In this document: in pieces, positions 42,204-49,827 of the stretch | Numbering within the stretch: the first letter of the stretch is position 1 | Layout: each line of letters opens with the position of its first letter | Source of the DNA: Myxococcales bacterium | GTDB lineage: Bacteria; Myxococcota_A; Polyangia; Palsa-1104; JAEUJZ01 | Assembly (NCBI GenBank): GCA_016794465.1 | Contig: JAEUKA010000052.1 | Location: forward strand, 1 to 49,827 | Reading direction: 5' to 3' | DNA length: 49,827 nt | Position numbers and translations under genes: made by a program | The notes under the pieces: model-generated | The model's database searches: none | Seen by the model: only the letters and a program-made list of their open reading frames with translations | Told to the model about the DNA's origin: nothing

Positions 42204-44165
42204 CTACTTTTCCGCTGAAGGACCAATCCGACGTTCCATCGTGGTGATTGTGTCCTGAAGAGCGCTGCTCTTGCGCAGACACGGCCAACAGTCCTGTACG
42301 CCGAGGAATCCGCAGCCCTGGGTTTGTAGTAGACCTCGTAGCTGCACGAGCGCTCGCCGATCTCCCTCTGTCTGAACACGCGGCAGCAGGTCGCGCTTTG
42401 CTTCGCACTGCTTCGCTGCACGCAAGTCGATGGCAAGCCGGGTGGCCGTCGAAGCTTTTGCCACAACGTCGGGCTTGGTCAGGCTCTGTTGCAGCCGTGG
42501 CTTCCATCGGGCTCCGGTCTGTTTGACGGTCAAGTCATAGAGCAGATCCACACCGAGTGCTCCAAGATCGCGTTCGAGTAGCACCACTGCTGCTTGGGCC
42601 GCTTCGCCATCGCTTTGCAGCGCAGAGACGATCGACTGGGCAAGCTCTGCATCATTGCAGGCACTGGCGTCAATTGCTGCCAACTGGGACATCACGCGCA
42701 TTGCCTCTGCATGCTTTTGTTGTCCTGTAAGTCCCCGCACCAGAGCACGCAGAATCCGCGTGTCCGACGGAAAGCGGCCAGCCAGGGATGAGAGTGCGCT
42801 TGGGCCTTGGGTGATGGCCTGGTCTAGCTCGACTTGGGAGCACTGCGGAACGTCGATCCGAAGTCGTGAGGTCGGAGCGATTGCCAAAGGAGTCTGCTGG
42901 CTCGGCTTCGCTGCTTTAAAAAGGTGCAGTGTCAGTCGGGTGAGTAGCGCCAAAAGGAGTCCCGCCGCCAACAGAAACCACCACCTTGGCACACGCTGGA
43001 GCGGTCGCATGAGCGTGGTAGGAACCCAGCGATTCGTCGCGGAGATCGGCTGCGTCTCGCGCAGCAAGATCAGGGTCTGTTCCACTGTGGATATCGTGCG
43101 CATGGACAGAGGGCGTGTCCGAAGCGAATTCCAGGCCTTCGACAAAGACGACTCACGCTTCCCCGCTTTGGTCTGCACGGCCAGTGGCGACTCTGCTTCC
43201 GGGGTCGTACGTGCCGGCCAGTCGAGCCTGTAAGTAGCCACGACTTCGTCGATAGCATTCAGCACTTCCTGTGGATGTTGAATCCGCTCATCGAGTGGCT
43301 TGGCCAGGAGCCGTTGCAAGAGCAGCTCGACTTCCGCAGGCACCTGAATGGCTGGCGCACGCTCTGCAATCGGTGGCGGTGGGGTCGACAGATGCTGCTG
43401 CATCAGTACCAGCAGCGACTTTCCCGTAAAGGGACGAACGCCCGCAATCATCTCGTACAGGAGGACTCCCAGAGCGTACAAGTCTGTCCGTCCGTCCGTG
43501 CTCTCTCCCACGGACTGCTCTGGACTCATATAGGCCGGTGTGCCAAAGACATCGCCAACATTGGTAATTTTAGGCACATTCTTCGTCGGACGCTTATCCT
43601 CTGGCTCATCTGTGATCTGGATCGGCACATGCGCCAAACCAAAGTCGAGCACTTTGACGAAGTCACTGTGCCCGTCCCGTTCCACCAGCATGATGTTCTC
43701 TGGTTTTAAATCGCGGTGAACGATTCCCAACTCGTGAGCTCGCAACAGCGCACTTGCGATCTGTCTGGCGATGAACAGCGCGCGCGCCAGAGGCAACGGG
43801 CCCGCGCCCTCCATGACGGTGCGTAGCTCTTGACCATGTACGTACTCAAGCACCAAAAAGAAGCGACCTTGATCGGTTCTCCCGAAGTCAGTTGCGGACG
43901 CGACGTTCGGATGATCAAGGTGGGCCGCCGCCATGGCTTCGCGCTCGAAGCGAGTCAGCATGGCAGGATTGCGCATCAGCTCTGGCCGCAGCAGCTTGAG
44001 CGCCATCCGCTTGCGGATACCAGTGTGCTGAACCAGATACACCGCTCCCATCGCTCCTTCACCGAGCAGTCCATCTACCTTGTAGCGACCTGCGATGGTG
44101 CTACCGATCAATGCGGCAGATTCGTCTATGCCCGGTGTCGTCGTCGGTTTGTGGTTGGAAGACAT
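42204..44165 (-). CDS. Ser/Thr protein kinase with C-terminal sensor region, 653 aa
   Basis: The kinase domain fills residues about 22-315: GEGAMGAVYLV, MALKLL, HRDLKPENIML, VLDFGLA, GTPAYMSPEQ and DLYALGVLLYEM, all catalytic residues present. The long activation segment between DFG and GTPAY is Lys/Pro-rich. A membrane helix at about 410-432 (WWFLLAAGLLLALLTRLTL) precedes about 210 outer residues with TPR-like helices and several cysteines. It starts at the ATG 44165, before SNHKP. It is a close relative of the cut kinase at 45156 and diverges from the TPR lipoprotein gene. Confidence 0.9.
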   Translation of the reverse strand: MSSNHKPTTTPGIDESAALIGSTIAGRYKVDGLLGEGAMGAVYLVQHTGIRKRMALKLLRPELMRNPAMLTRFEREAMAAAHLDHPNVASATDFGRTDQGRFFLVLEYVHGQELRTVMEGAGPLPLARALFIARQIASALLRAHELGIVHRDLKPENIMLVERDGHSDFVKVLDFGLAHVPIQITDEPEDKRPTKNVPKITNVGDVFGTPAYMSPEQSVGESTDGRTDLYALGVLLYEMIAGVRPFTGKSLLVLMQQHLSTPPPPIAERAPAIQVPAEVELLLQRLLAKPLDERIQHPQEVLNAIDEVVATYRLDWPARTTPEAESPLAVQTKAGKRESSLSKAWNSLRTRPLSMRTISTVEQTLILLRETQPISATNRWVPTTLMRPLQRVPRWWFLLAAGLLLALLTRLTLHLFKAAKPSQQTPLAIAPTSRLRIDVPQCSQVELDQAITQGPSALSSLAGRFPSDTRILRALVRGLTGQQKHAEAMRVMSQLAAIDASACNDAELAQSIVSALQSDGEAAQAAVVLLERDLGALGVDLLYDLTVKQTGARWKPRLQQSLTKPDVVAKASTATRLAIDLRAAKQCEAKRDLLPRVQTEGDRRALVQLRGLLQTQGCGFLGVQDCWPCLRKSSALQDTITTMERRIGPSAEK

Positions 44166-44413
44166 ATCTCGTCTGACCACTGTCTCCGAAGGGCATCCTA
44201 ACACCGCGCTTGGGACAGCTTGGCTACCTCTTCCCACCCCACTGATTTTCCTTCGGATTCTGTCACCGCAAATCGATGAGCGGCAGCAGTGCACTTCCTG
44301 GCAGACAGGGTCGACATTCCAAGAGGGGGAATCTCGGCACGAGGCGTGGCAGTCGATGACGCTGATGCAGTTATCAGCAGCGCCCTGGCCTCCTTCTCTG
44401 ATATCGTGATGCT

Positions 44414-45082
44414 GTGAGACTCTTACGCTTCGGCTGGCACCTACGTACTAGCACCGGCGAACAGGCAGTGGGAAAAGGACTCCTTCTCGGTGCGATCGCG
44501 ACCATCACTCTCTGTGTATCCTGCGGTGATTCCAAAAAGTCACGAACACCTCCTGGTGGCGTGGCGGCTCCTACCCCAAGCGCCCCGGTCGCAGCGTTAC
44601 CTACAGCGACCACCGCGACGATCGCTTCGCCGCGCATAGCTCCTCCTGCCGCAGTACCCGCTGTCCCAGTGCCCGCTGTGGATGAACCACCGGAGCTTAC
44701 AGTGATCAAGGCGCGTGTCGTCAATGGCGACCGTAGCACCCGGACTCTCAAGGAACTCCAGAAGCTCAGCTACCGCTATCCGAAGAATGCAGAGATTGCT
44801 TATATCCTCGGGCAGTTCTACTGCGAGAAGCTCTGGATGAAGGATGGACTGGGGTACTTCCGCAAGGCGATTCAGCTTGACGGAGCCTTTCGCACCAATC
44901 CCTACCTCATCAAATCAGTGGTGGCCGGACTTGGGAATGACGGCGATCACCAGCTGGTAGAGCAGTTCCTGGTGCAGGATATTGGACCGTCAGCGGCACC
45001 CTTTCTGGAAGAGGTCCTGGAGGGAACCTGGCGAAAGCAGGTCAAAGACCGAGCGGCAGACATCTTGCGTCAGCTCAAGTAG
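44414..45082 (+). CDS. TPR-like lipoprotein, 222 aa
   Basis: A hydrophobic segment ends LCVSC, a usable lipobox. An internal GTG at 44468 would give a standard signal peptide, so the true start may be there rather than the GTG at 44414. A 50-residue Pro/Ala/Thr linker leads to a helical domain with TPR character (YPKNAEIAYILGQFYCEKLW...GLGYFRKAIQLDG) and a HEAT-like end. It lies between two related kinases and may be their envelope partner. Confidence 0.7.
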   Translation: MRLLRFGWHLRTSTGEQAVGKGLLLGAIATITLCVSCGDSKKSRTPPGGVAAPTPSAPVAALPTATTATIASPRIAPPAAVPAVPVPAVDEPPELTVIKARVVNGDRSTRTLKELQKLSYRYPKNAEIAYILGQFYCEKLWMKDGLGYFRKAIQLDGAFRTNPYLIKSVVAGLGNDGDHQLVEQFLVQDIGPSAAPFLEEVLEGTWRKQVKDRAADILRQLK

Positions 45083-45155
45083 AAGCCTATCGATCCGCGC
45101 GCGCTCGCTCGCTCTCTACCTACCGAAGCAGATGTGATACTCTGAGCGTGAGCAC

Positions 45156-45611
45156 ATGCCTGATTCATCTCCGCCTGCTATTCCTGTGGTGCCTAACGTA
45201 GGAAGTAGTCTAGTGGTCGGTGCGACCATCTCGGGCCGCTACAAGGTCGAGAAAATGCTCGGCGAGGGAGGGATGGGCGCGGTGTATCTGGTGCAGCACA
45301 CGGCCATGCGCAAGCGATTCGCGCTCAAAGTGCTGAACTCCCAGACTGCTCAGATGCCCGAAATGGTGGCGCGCTTCGAGCGAGAGGCGATGGCTGCAGC
45401 TCACGTTGAGCATCCCAACATCACCGTGGCCGTCGATTTTGGCAAAACGGACGACGGTGCGCTCTACTTGGTTCTGGAGTATCTGGAGGGACACAGGCTG
45501 CGCGACGCGCTTGCGGCAGGGCCTCTTGATATTCCGCGAGCGCTGCACATTGCCCGCCAGATCGCAAGTGCCCTAGAGCGCTCCCACGAGCTGGGAATCG
45601 TACATCGCGAA
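45156..45611 (+). pseudogene. Ser/Thr kinase, N-terminal half only
   Basis: A good start (ATG 45156) leads into GEGGMGAVYLVQHT, FALKVL, FEREAMAAAHVEHPNI and 'RQIASALERSHELGIVHR', very like the kinase at 42204. The catalytic loop breaks exactly after His-Arg: the next codon is Glu instead of Asp, then the frame leaves kinase sequence (VLMIDSD) and stops at 45701. All of the C-lobe is missing. The serine recombinase gene begins 130 bp further on, so the gene was probably cut by insertion of that element. Confidence 0.85.
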
Positions 45612-45632
45612 GTTTTGATGATTGATAGTGAT

Positions 45633-45673
45633 TGTCTCCGTTCATGCGGAAAATCGTTACAGCGACGGAGACA
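45633..45673. promoter_or_regulatory. 9-bp inverted repeat upstream of serine recombinase
   Basis: TGTCTCCGT (45633-45641) pairs with ACGGAGACA (45665-45673), a 41-bp dyad about 22 bp inside the kinase/element junction. It could be a recombinase-binding arm of the attachment site or an operator for the recombinase gene. Confidence 0.45.
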
Positions 45674-45741
45674 GGGCTATGACAAACTACAGACAGTCTA
45701 AAAGTAGGACTCAAACACAGAGGAGCACAGACGGGGGCGTC

Positions 45742-46788
45742 ATGGAAAAGCAGAAACGGGCGTTTGGATACGTTCGAGTGTCTACCGACATGCAAGCACA
45801 GTTCGGCATATCACTTGAGGCACAGCAAGCGCAGATCGCTGGGTATGCTCAGGTATATGGCTACACGATGGCTGGCTTCTATGTCGATCACGACTCTGCG
45901 AAGAACACGACCGGGCGGCCTGAGTATCAGAAAATGATGGCCGAGGTAGATAAGGGAAAAGCCGAATTCATTATCTCGACAGCGCTAGACCGATTCAGCC
46001 GCTCGCAGCGTGACTTTCTGGCTTTTCAAGATGATTACGTGAAGACCGATCGCGTTCATCTCGTGCTCATCAACCAGGGCATCAACACCGAGCTGCCCGC
46101 GTCGCGTCAGTTCTTGCCGCTGATCGTCGCGTTCGCCCAGCTCGAGCGCGAGCGGACTTCCGAGCGTGTCAAGGGCATCATCACCTACATCCGAGCGGCG
46201 GGCGGGCACTTCGGAAAGGTGCCGTTCGGGTACATGACCGTGACCGAGGGACGGCTGAAGAAGCTGGTCAAGCATCCCGAGAACTACGCTTGGCTGGAAA
46301 AGATGGCCGAATGGTATCGCTCTGGTGTTTCGTTTTCAGATATCGCACAGCGATTGAATGAACAGGGCATCAAGCCAAGCCAGAGCGCCAAGTGGACCAA
46401 GACCAGTGTGTATGATTTGCTGGACAAAGAAGGCATCCACGTTAGGCGCTCGGAGCGTGGCGATAAGGTCTACGACAGAGATCGCGCCTATGAATTGGCC
46501 TATGCGCTCAAGCTAGACGGGCGGACGTTTGCCTTTATTGCCGACAAGCTCAACAAAGCAGGCTTGCGACCTGGCAAAGCATCTGAATATCATTGGTGGT
46601 CTGCGCAGGATCTGCTTCGCAGTGCGGTGTATCATGATCGCTCTACCGCAGTAGGCTGTGCGAAATACTGGAAAGCGCAAGGAATGAGCTTGCGGGATAT
46701 CGCGCTCAAGCTGATGGAAAACGGGCATACACCAAAGCGCGGTGGGCAGTGGTTCGCGCAGCAGGTCAAGCAACTTCTGGTCAGCTAG
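45742..46788 (+). CDS. Serine recombinase, 348 aa
   Basis: The catalytic domain has GYVRVSTDMQ with the nucleophile Ser and ALDRFSRSQRDF. The recombinase domain follows (EKMAEWYRSGVSFSDIAQRL), then DNA-binding helical repeats ending TPKRGGQWFAQQVKQLL. No zinc ribbon is visible. The plan is the same as the recombinase at 26569. GGGGG lies shortly before the ATG at 45742, where similarity to the family begins; upstream in-frame starts are not supported. It is the first gene of the segment that cuts the kinase gene, so it is probably its integrase. Confidence 0.88.
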   Translation: MEKQKRAFGYVRVSTDMQAQFGISLEAQQAQIAGYAQVYGYTMAGFYVDHDSAKNTTGRPEYQKMMAEVDKGKAEFIISTALDRFSRSQRDFLAFQDDYVKTDRVHLVLINQGINTELPASRQFLPLIVAFAQLERERTSERVKGIITYIRAAGGHFGKVPFGYMTVTEGRLKKLVKHPENYAWLEKMAEWYRSGVSFSDIAQRLNEQGIKPSQSAKWTKTSVYDLLDKEGIHVRRSERGDKVYDRDRAYELAYALKLDGRTFAFIADKLNKAGLRPGKASEYHWWSAQDLLRSAVYHDRSTAVGCAKYWKAQGMSLRDIALKLMENGHTPKRGGQWFAQQVKQLLVS

Positions 46789-46967
46789 CGAGCCGATCGC
46801 TTCGACCTTTGACCACCCATTGAACGCCAGCGATTTGGCGACTGTCCGACGAGTAGTGGTCTGCCCGGCTGCTCTGTGTGGCACGGTAGACTTCGCTATC
46901 AGCGACGAGAAACGCTTTGCGGCTCGTCGGATGTGTGCTAGCTCTCGGGCAGTGTTAGGAGGATGTC

Positions 46968-48464
46968 GTGGAACAGACTGAGAGCATCCCGGTTCGAGAT
47001 TTGTTTTCGAGGACGATGCAGGTTCTTGACCATCTGAGCAAGGAAGCATCACCGCAAGAAAGGATCGCGCTGCGACGAGCGATGACGACGCTGCGGACCT
47101 CGCTGCCGATGGCGGAGAAGGCACAAGCAGACACCCCTTCGCTTGATGTCGTCTCACAGCTTCGTCTGGCGGCAGGGATCGTCGAGCCGCAGAGCAGTGA
47201 CCAGGCTGCGCTAAAGGAATGGGGAGCTGACCTTGTAGAGCGGCGGCGAGCGGCTGGTTTGTCGAGAGCGGTCCTTGCCGAGCGGGCGGGCATTTCGGAA
47301 AGTACCCTGCGCAACGTGGAAACCGGGCGCCGGGTGCCGACTCGTACGACGATCATGCACCTTCAGTCGGTGCCGGAGCTTCGCATCGATCCTAGCCCCA
47401 TCGGGGAACAGCTCTCGCGGCGGCGGCGGCGGGCTCAGGACTTCTCGCCGAACTGCTGGCTGACGCCAGAGTACGACGCGCTCAAGCTCCACGGTGAAAT
47501 GACGATGCTGCTCAACGGGCGCGGTGGAGAGCTGGAACAGACCTACCTCTACCTTGACCCGAGTAGCGCCGCCGATTGGTATGCCATCGCGTCGCACGAA
47601 CTCTATACGCGGGCGAGGATGCTGATGCCGATGAGCCGCGTGGCACGTTGTATCTCGGAGCATGTCGGCACGCTGGGCTTGGATGTGATCGGCATCGGCT
47701 GTGGCGACGGCAAAGACGAGGTCCGGCTGACGCAGGGCCTGCTGGAGCATCACAGCAACCACAACCTCCGGCTGTACCTGCTCGACATCAGTCAGCCCCT
47801 CTGTTGTGCGGCCTACCGTCACGCCGCCGAGGCGTTAGCCGATCATTCGACCGTTTCGGTGTGCGCGATCCAGGGCAACTTCCACAACTTGCAGCGCTAC
47901 ACGCCGCTTTTGCACACGCAAGAGCGCGCTCACCGTCGGCGGATCGTCTGTATGTTCGGCAACACGTTCGCCAACTTGCACAACGAGATTCTGTTTGTCC
48001 GCAACAGCCTTCAGGGCTTCGCTCCTGGTGATTTTCTGCTGCTGAATGTGCCCGCAGCCATGGCTTCGGCGAGCGACCGAGCCGCAATCATGAAGAAAGA
48101 TCGGCGGTTTGCGGGGCAGACACCGCTGGCCGACATGACAGCCCAAGACAGGTGGTGTGCCGATCTGCTGCGGCGACATACTCCCGGCAGCAAGTCCGTC
48201 GAGATCAAGTGGGTGCTCGACTTTGCGTCCTGCCCGGTCCCTGGCAGTTATTCGGCGAATCAGCGAGGTGTCGTCCGCATGCAGACCGGAGAGCTCAAGC
48301 AGTTCTCGGTCCACAACATCAAGCGCTACGACCAAGCCCTGCTCGATGCCACGCTGAATGAGGAGGGCTGGCGGCCCGTGGCACACTGGCGTTACGCCGA
48401 GGAATACCACCCACGGCTGCTGCTCTTATATGAGCGCGTGCGCTCAGCGACCGACGAGAACTGA
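46968..48464 (+). CDS. XRE-HTH fused to EgtD-like SAM methyltransferase, 498 aa
   Basis: The GTG start has AGGAGG seven bases upstream. Residues about 85-135 are an XRE HTH (LVERRRAAGLSRAVLAERAG, then 'STLRNVETGRRVPTR'). Residues about 160-490 are a Rossmann methyltransferase with motif I GIGCGDGKDE (242-251) and YLLDIS, laid out like the histidine-betaine (EgtD, Methyltransf_33) family. EgtD itself trimethylates histidine in ergothioneine synthesis; the fusion with an HTH suggests a sensor or autoregulated enzyme with a different substrate. It is followed by a transporter gene 103 bp downstream. Confidence 0.8.
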   Translation: MEQTESIPVRDLFSRTMQVLDHLSKEASPQERIALRRAMTTLRTSLPMAEKAQADTPSLDVVSQLRLAAGIVEPQSSDQAALKEWGADLVERRRAAGLSRAVLAERAGISESTLRNVETGRRVPTRTTIMHLQSVPELRIDPSPIGEQLSRRRRRAQDFSPNCWLTPEYDALKLHGEMTMLLNGRGGELEQTYLYLDPSSAADWYAIASHELYTRARMLMPMSRVARCISEHVGTLGLDVIGIGCGDGKDEVRLTQGLLEHHSNHNLRLYLLDISQPLCCAAYRHAAEALADHSTVSVCAIQGNFHNLQRYTPLLHTQERAHRRRIVCMFGNTFANLHNEILFVRNSLQGFAPGDFLLLNVPAAMASASDRAAIMKKDRRFAGQTPLADMTAQDRWCADLLRRHTPGSKSVEIKWVLDFASCPVPGSYSANQRGVVRMQTGELKQFSVHNIKRYDQALLDATLNEEGWRPVAHWRYAEEYHPRLLLLYERVRSATDEN

Positions 48465-48567
48465 TCTACGTTGCCCACTTTGGTACCACCTCGTTGCCAC
48501 CTGCGATGGTGGTAACAGGTAACGGACGCGACAGAAGACGCTCAGCCCACTCAAAGGAGTGTGGCCC

Positions 48568-49797
48568 ATGCGTCGATACCCGCCCGGTTTTCTGTCCCTG
48601 TCAGCGTCGGTGGCTTGTGAGCGGTTTGGCTTCTTTCTCCTCGCCAGTTTGCTTTTGCTCTACCTCAACGAACAGCTCGGATTTACCACCGCCCAAGCGG
48701 CGGATGTCCTCGGCTGTTTCATCGCTGCCACATATGTGTCACCGCTCCTTGCGGGCGCGATTACCGACGGTCGGTTCGGTATCGTGCGAGCTGCGTCTCT
48801 CGGGTATCTGGTCGCGGCGGCGGGTTATGCACTCATGGCCGCTGAGAGCCGCCCGATGGTCTATGCGGGTCTGACGCTGGTCGCCCTCGGGGCTGGCGCG
48901 GCGAAGTTGGCGCCACAGTCCATCGCTACCCATCTGTTCACCGCCGAGCCCGAGCTGCGCGACCGAGGATTGATGCTGATGTACCTGCTCGCCAACGTCA
49001 GCGCACTGGTAAGCCCGGTCATCGGCGAAACGGCCCGTGCGTGGCTCGGCTGGCCCGCCGCCTTTGCGCTGGCGTCGCTGAGCCTCGTCGCTGCCTGGCT
49101 CATCCTCCAAGCTCAGTCGCACGTCCTTCGGGCCACCGAGAGCGAGCCGTCTGTCCATGGTGAGGCCAGCAAATCCAACGGTAGCGGGTCGCTGGGCATG
49201 CTGATGGGCCTGTGCGCCCTGTCGGTGCTGCTGACTGTCCCACACATGCAGGCAGGCAGCACGCTGCTCCTGTGGGCGCGCGACAACACCAACCGCCACG
49301 TGCTCGGCTGGGAGCTGCCCGTTCCCTATGTCGCGTCGCTGCACGCCGGTCTGGTCTTAGCCGTCTCGCCGCTACTCGCGCGCGCCCTGCTTTACCTGAA
49401 GACCACGCCCGGCCTACCGACGGCTGCCGCCAAAATCGCAATCGGAGTGGCTGCAACCGGCCTTGCTTACCTCCCGCTGGTCGTTGCTGCTCTGCTCGAG
49501 TCCGACGGCTCCCAGGTGGGTCTGGGCTGGCTACTCGGCTGTCTGGCGCTGCTCTCGGTCGGCGAGCTGCTGGTCGGCGCGCTCGGCCCGTCGTTCGTGC
49601 TGCGACTTGCACCGCCTACCGGTGGCGGTCGCTGGCTCGGGGCCTGGTATGGCGCGACGGCTGTTGGCTACTGGATGGCCGGTCGAATCGGCGGACTGTG
49701 GGACAGAGTGCCGCACTCGATGTTCTTCATCGGGTTGGCCCTGCTGCCGTTGGCCGCACTGGTCCTGGTCCCGCGTGTCACTGCCACATTCCGATAG
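48568..49797 (+). CDS. POT/PTR2-type proton-coupled transporter, 409 aa
   Basis: About twelve hydrophobic segments. The N-terminus has CERFGFFLLASLLLLYLNE, matching the ExxERFxYY-type POT motif, then AADVLGCFIAATYVSPLLAG and DGRFG, the MFS loop 2-3 signature. POT proteins import di- and tripeptides or related amino compounds with protons. AAAGGAG lies eight bases before the ATG at 48568. It follows the HTH/EgtD-like gene on the same strand and probably forms one functional unit with it. It is slightly shorter than typical POT proteins. Confidence 0.85.
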   Translation: MRRYPPGFLSLSASVACERFGFFLLASLLLLYLNEQLGFTTAQAADVLGCFIAATYVSPLLAGAITDGRFGIVRAASLGYLVAAAGYALMAAESRPMVYAGLTLVALGAGAAKLAPQSIATHLFTAEPELRDRGLMLMYLLANVSALVSPVIGETARAWLGWPAAFALASLSLVAAWLILQAQSHVLRATESEPSVHGEASKSNGSGSLGMLMGLCALSVLLTVPHMQAGSTLLLWARDNTNRHVLGWELPVPYVASLHAGLVLAVSPLLARALLYLKTTPGLPTAAAKIAIGVAATGLAYLPLVVAALLESDGSQVGLGWLLGCLALLSVGELLVGALGPSFVLRLAPPTGGGRWLGAWYGATAVGYWMAGRIGGLWDRVPHSMFFIGLALLPLAALVLVPRVTATFR

Positions 49798-49827
49798 TGA
49801 GCGCCTCGGCGACGATCGACCACTCTG

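Noticed and set aside
27726..45611. The two kinase halves as one gene opened by a single recombination event
   Set aside because: They point the right way to be rejoined by circularising the 18-kb segment, but about 40 residues between HR and GTPAY would be missing, so two separate kinase genes are more likely.

Overview
The window looks like an accessory, mobile-element-rich stretch of a high-GC, myxobacterium-like (Myxococcota) chromosome. The evidence is family content: FHA-type sigma54 activators, eukaryotic-like Ser/Thr kinases with TPR tails, an AgmX/PglI C-terminal domain protein, an ADYC-domain lipoprotein, many lipoproteins and long pentapeptide-repeat proteins. I recognise no rRNA, tRNA or CRISPR. 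No taxon can be fixed from the sequence alone.

Left part (1-10.9 kb). A leftward operon encodes a coiled-coil protein, a J-domain protein, a 236-aa protein and the N-terminal 504 residues of a large N6-adenine DNA methyltransferase that leaves the window. It faces a rightward zinc-finger gene across a 620-bp region holding two opposed arrays of 12-bp repeats (11 and about 22 units) around a hairpin. Next come small zinc-ribbon/XRE/Fis-type regulators and a 930-aa NACHT (STAND) NTPase with C-terminal pentapeptide repeats. The NTPase gene lies between leftward coding remnants, one of them a helicase tail.

Middle (10.9-27.7 kb). Decay and mobile elements dominate: a spermidine-synthase pseudogene, an apparent ORF-less group II intron, a frameshifted lipoprotein, a KAP-NTPase remnant, an IS91-like element with its own tyrosine recombinase, an IS3 remnant, palindromic elements and an N-terminally truncated FG-GAP protein. 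Intact within it are an FHA-sigma54 activator divergent from an ADYC lipoprotein with its own sigma54 promoter, and a 1180-aa Ser/Thr kinase with TPRs.

Right (27.7-45.6 kb). A truncated kinase, a second FHA-sigma54 activator, a broken WD40 gene and two secreted-protein genes follow; each of the last two has a -24/-12 promoter with a shared upstream palindrome GTCCAAYTGGAC. The second of these is a beta-gamma-crystallin/Vps62 fusion. Further on are an AgmX/PglI-domain protein, a frameshifted nucleotide cyclase, an 804-aa pentapeptide/SUKH-like protein, an esterase/outer-membrane pair, and kinase and TPR-lipoprotein genes.

Right end (45.6-49.8 kb). A second Ser/Thr kinase gene is cut at its catalytic loop by a segment that starts with a serine recombinase and carries an XRE-HTH/EgtD-like methyltransferase fusion plus a POT-type transporter. 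The other serine recombinase (26.6-27.7 kb) also abuts a cut kinase gene. The strongest leads are the kinase-gene/serine-recombinase junctions, the FHA-activator/sigma54 regulons, the ORF-less group II intron and the inverted 12-bp arrays.
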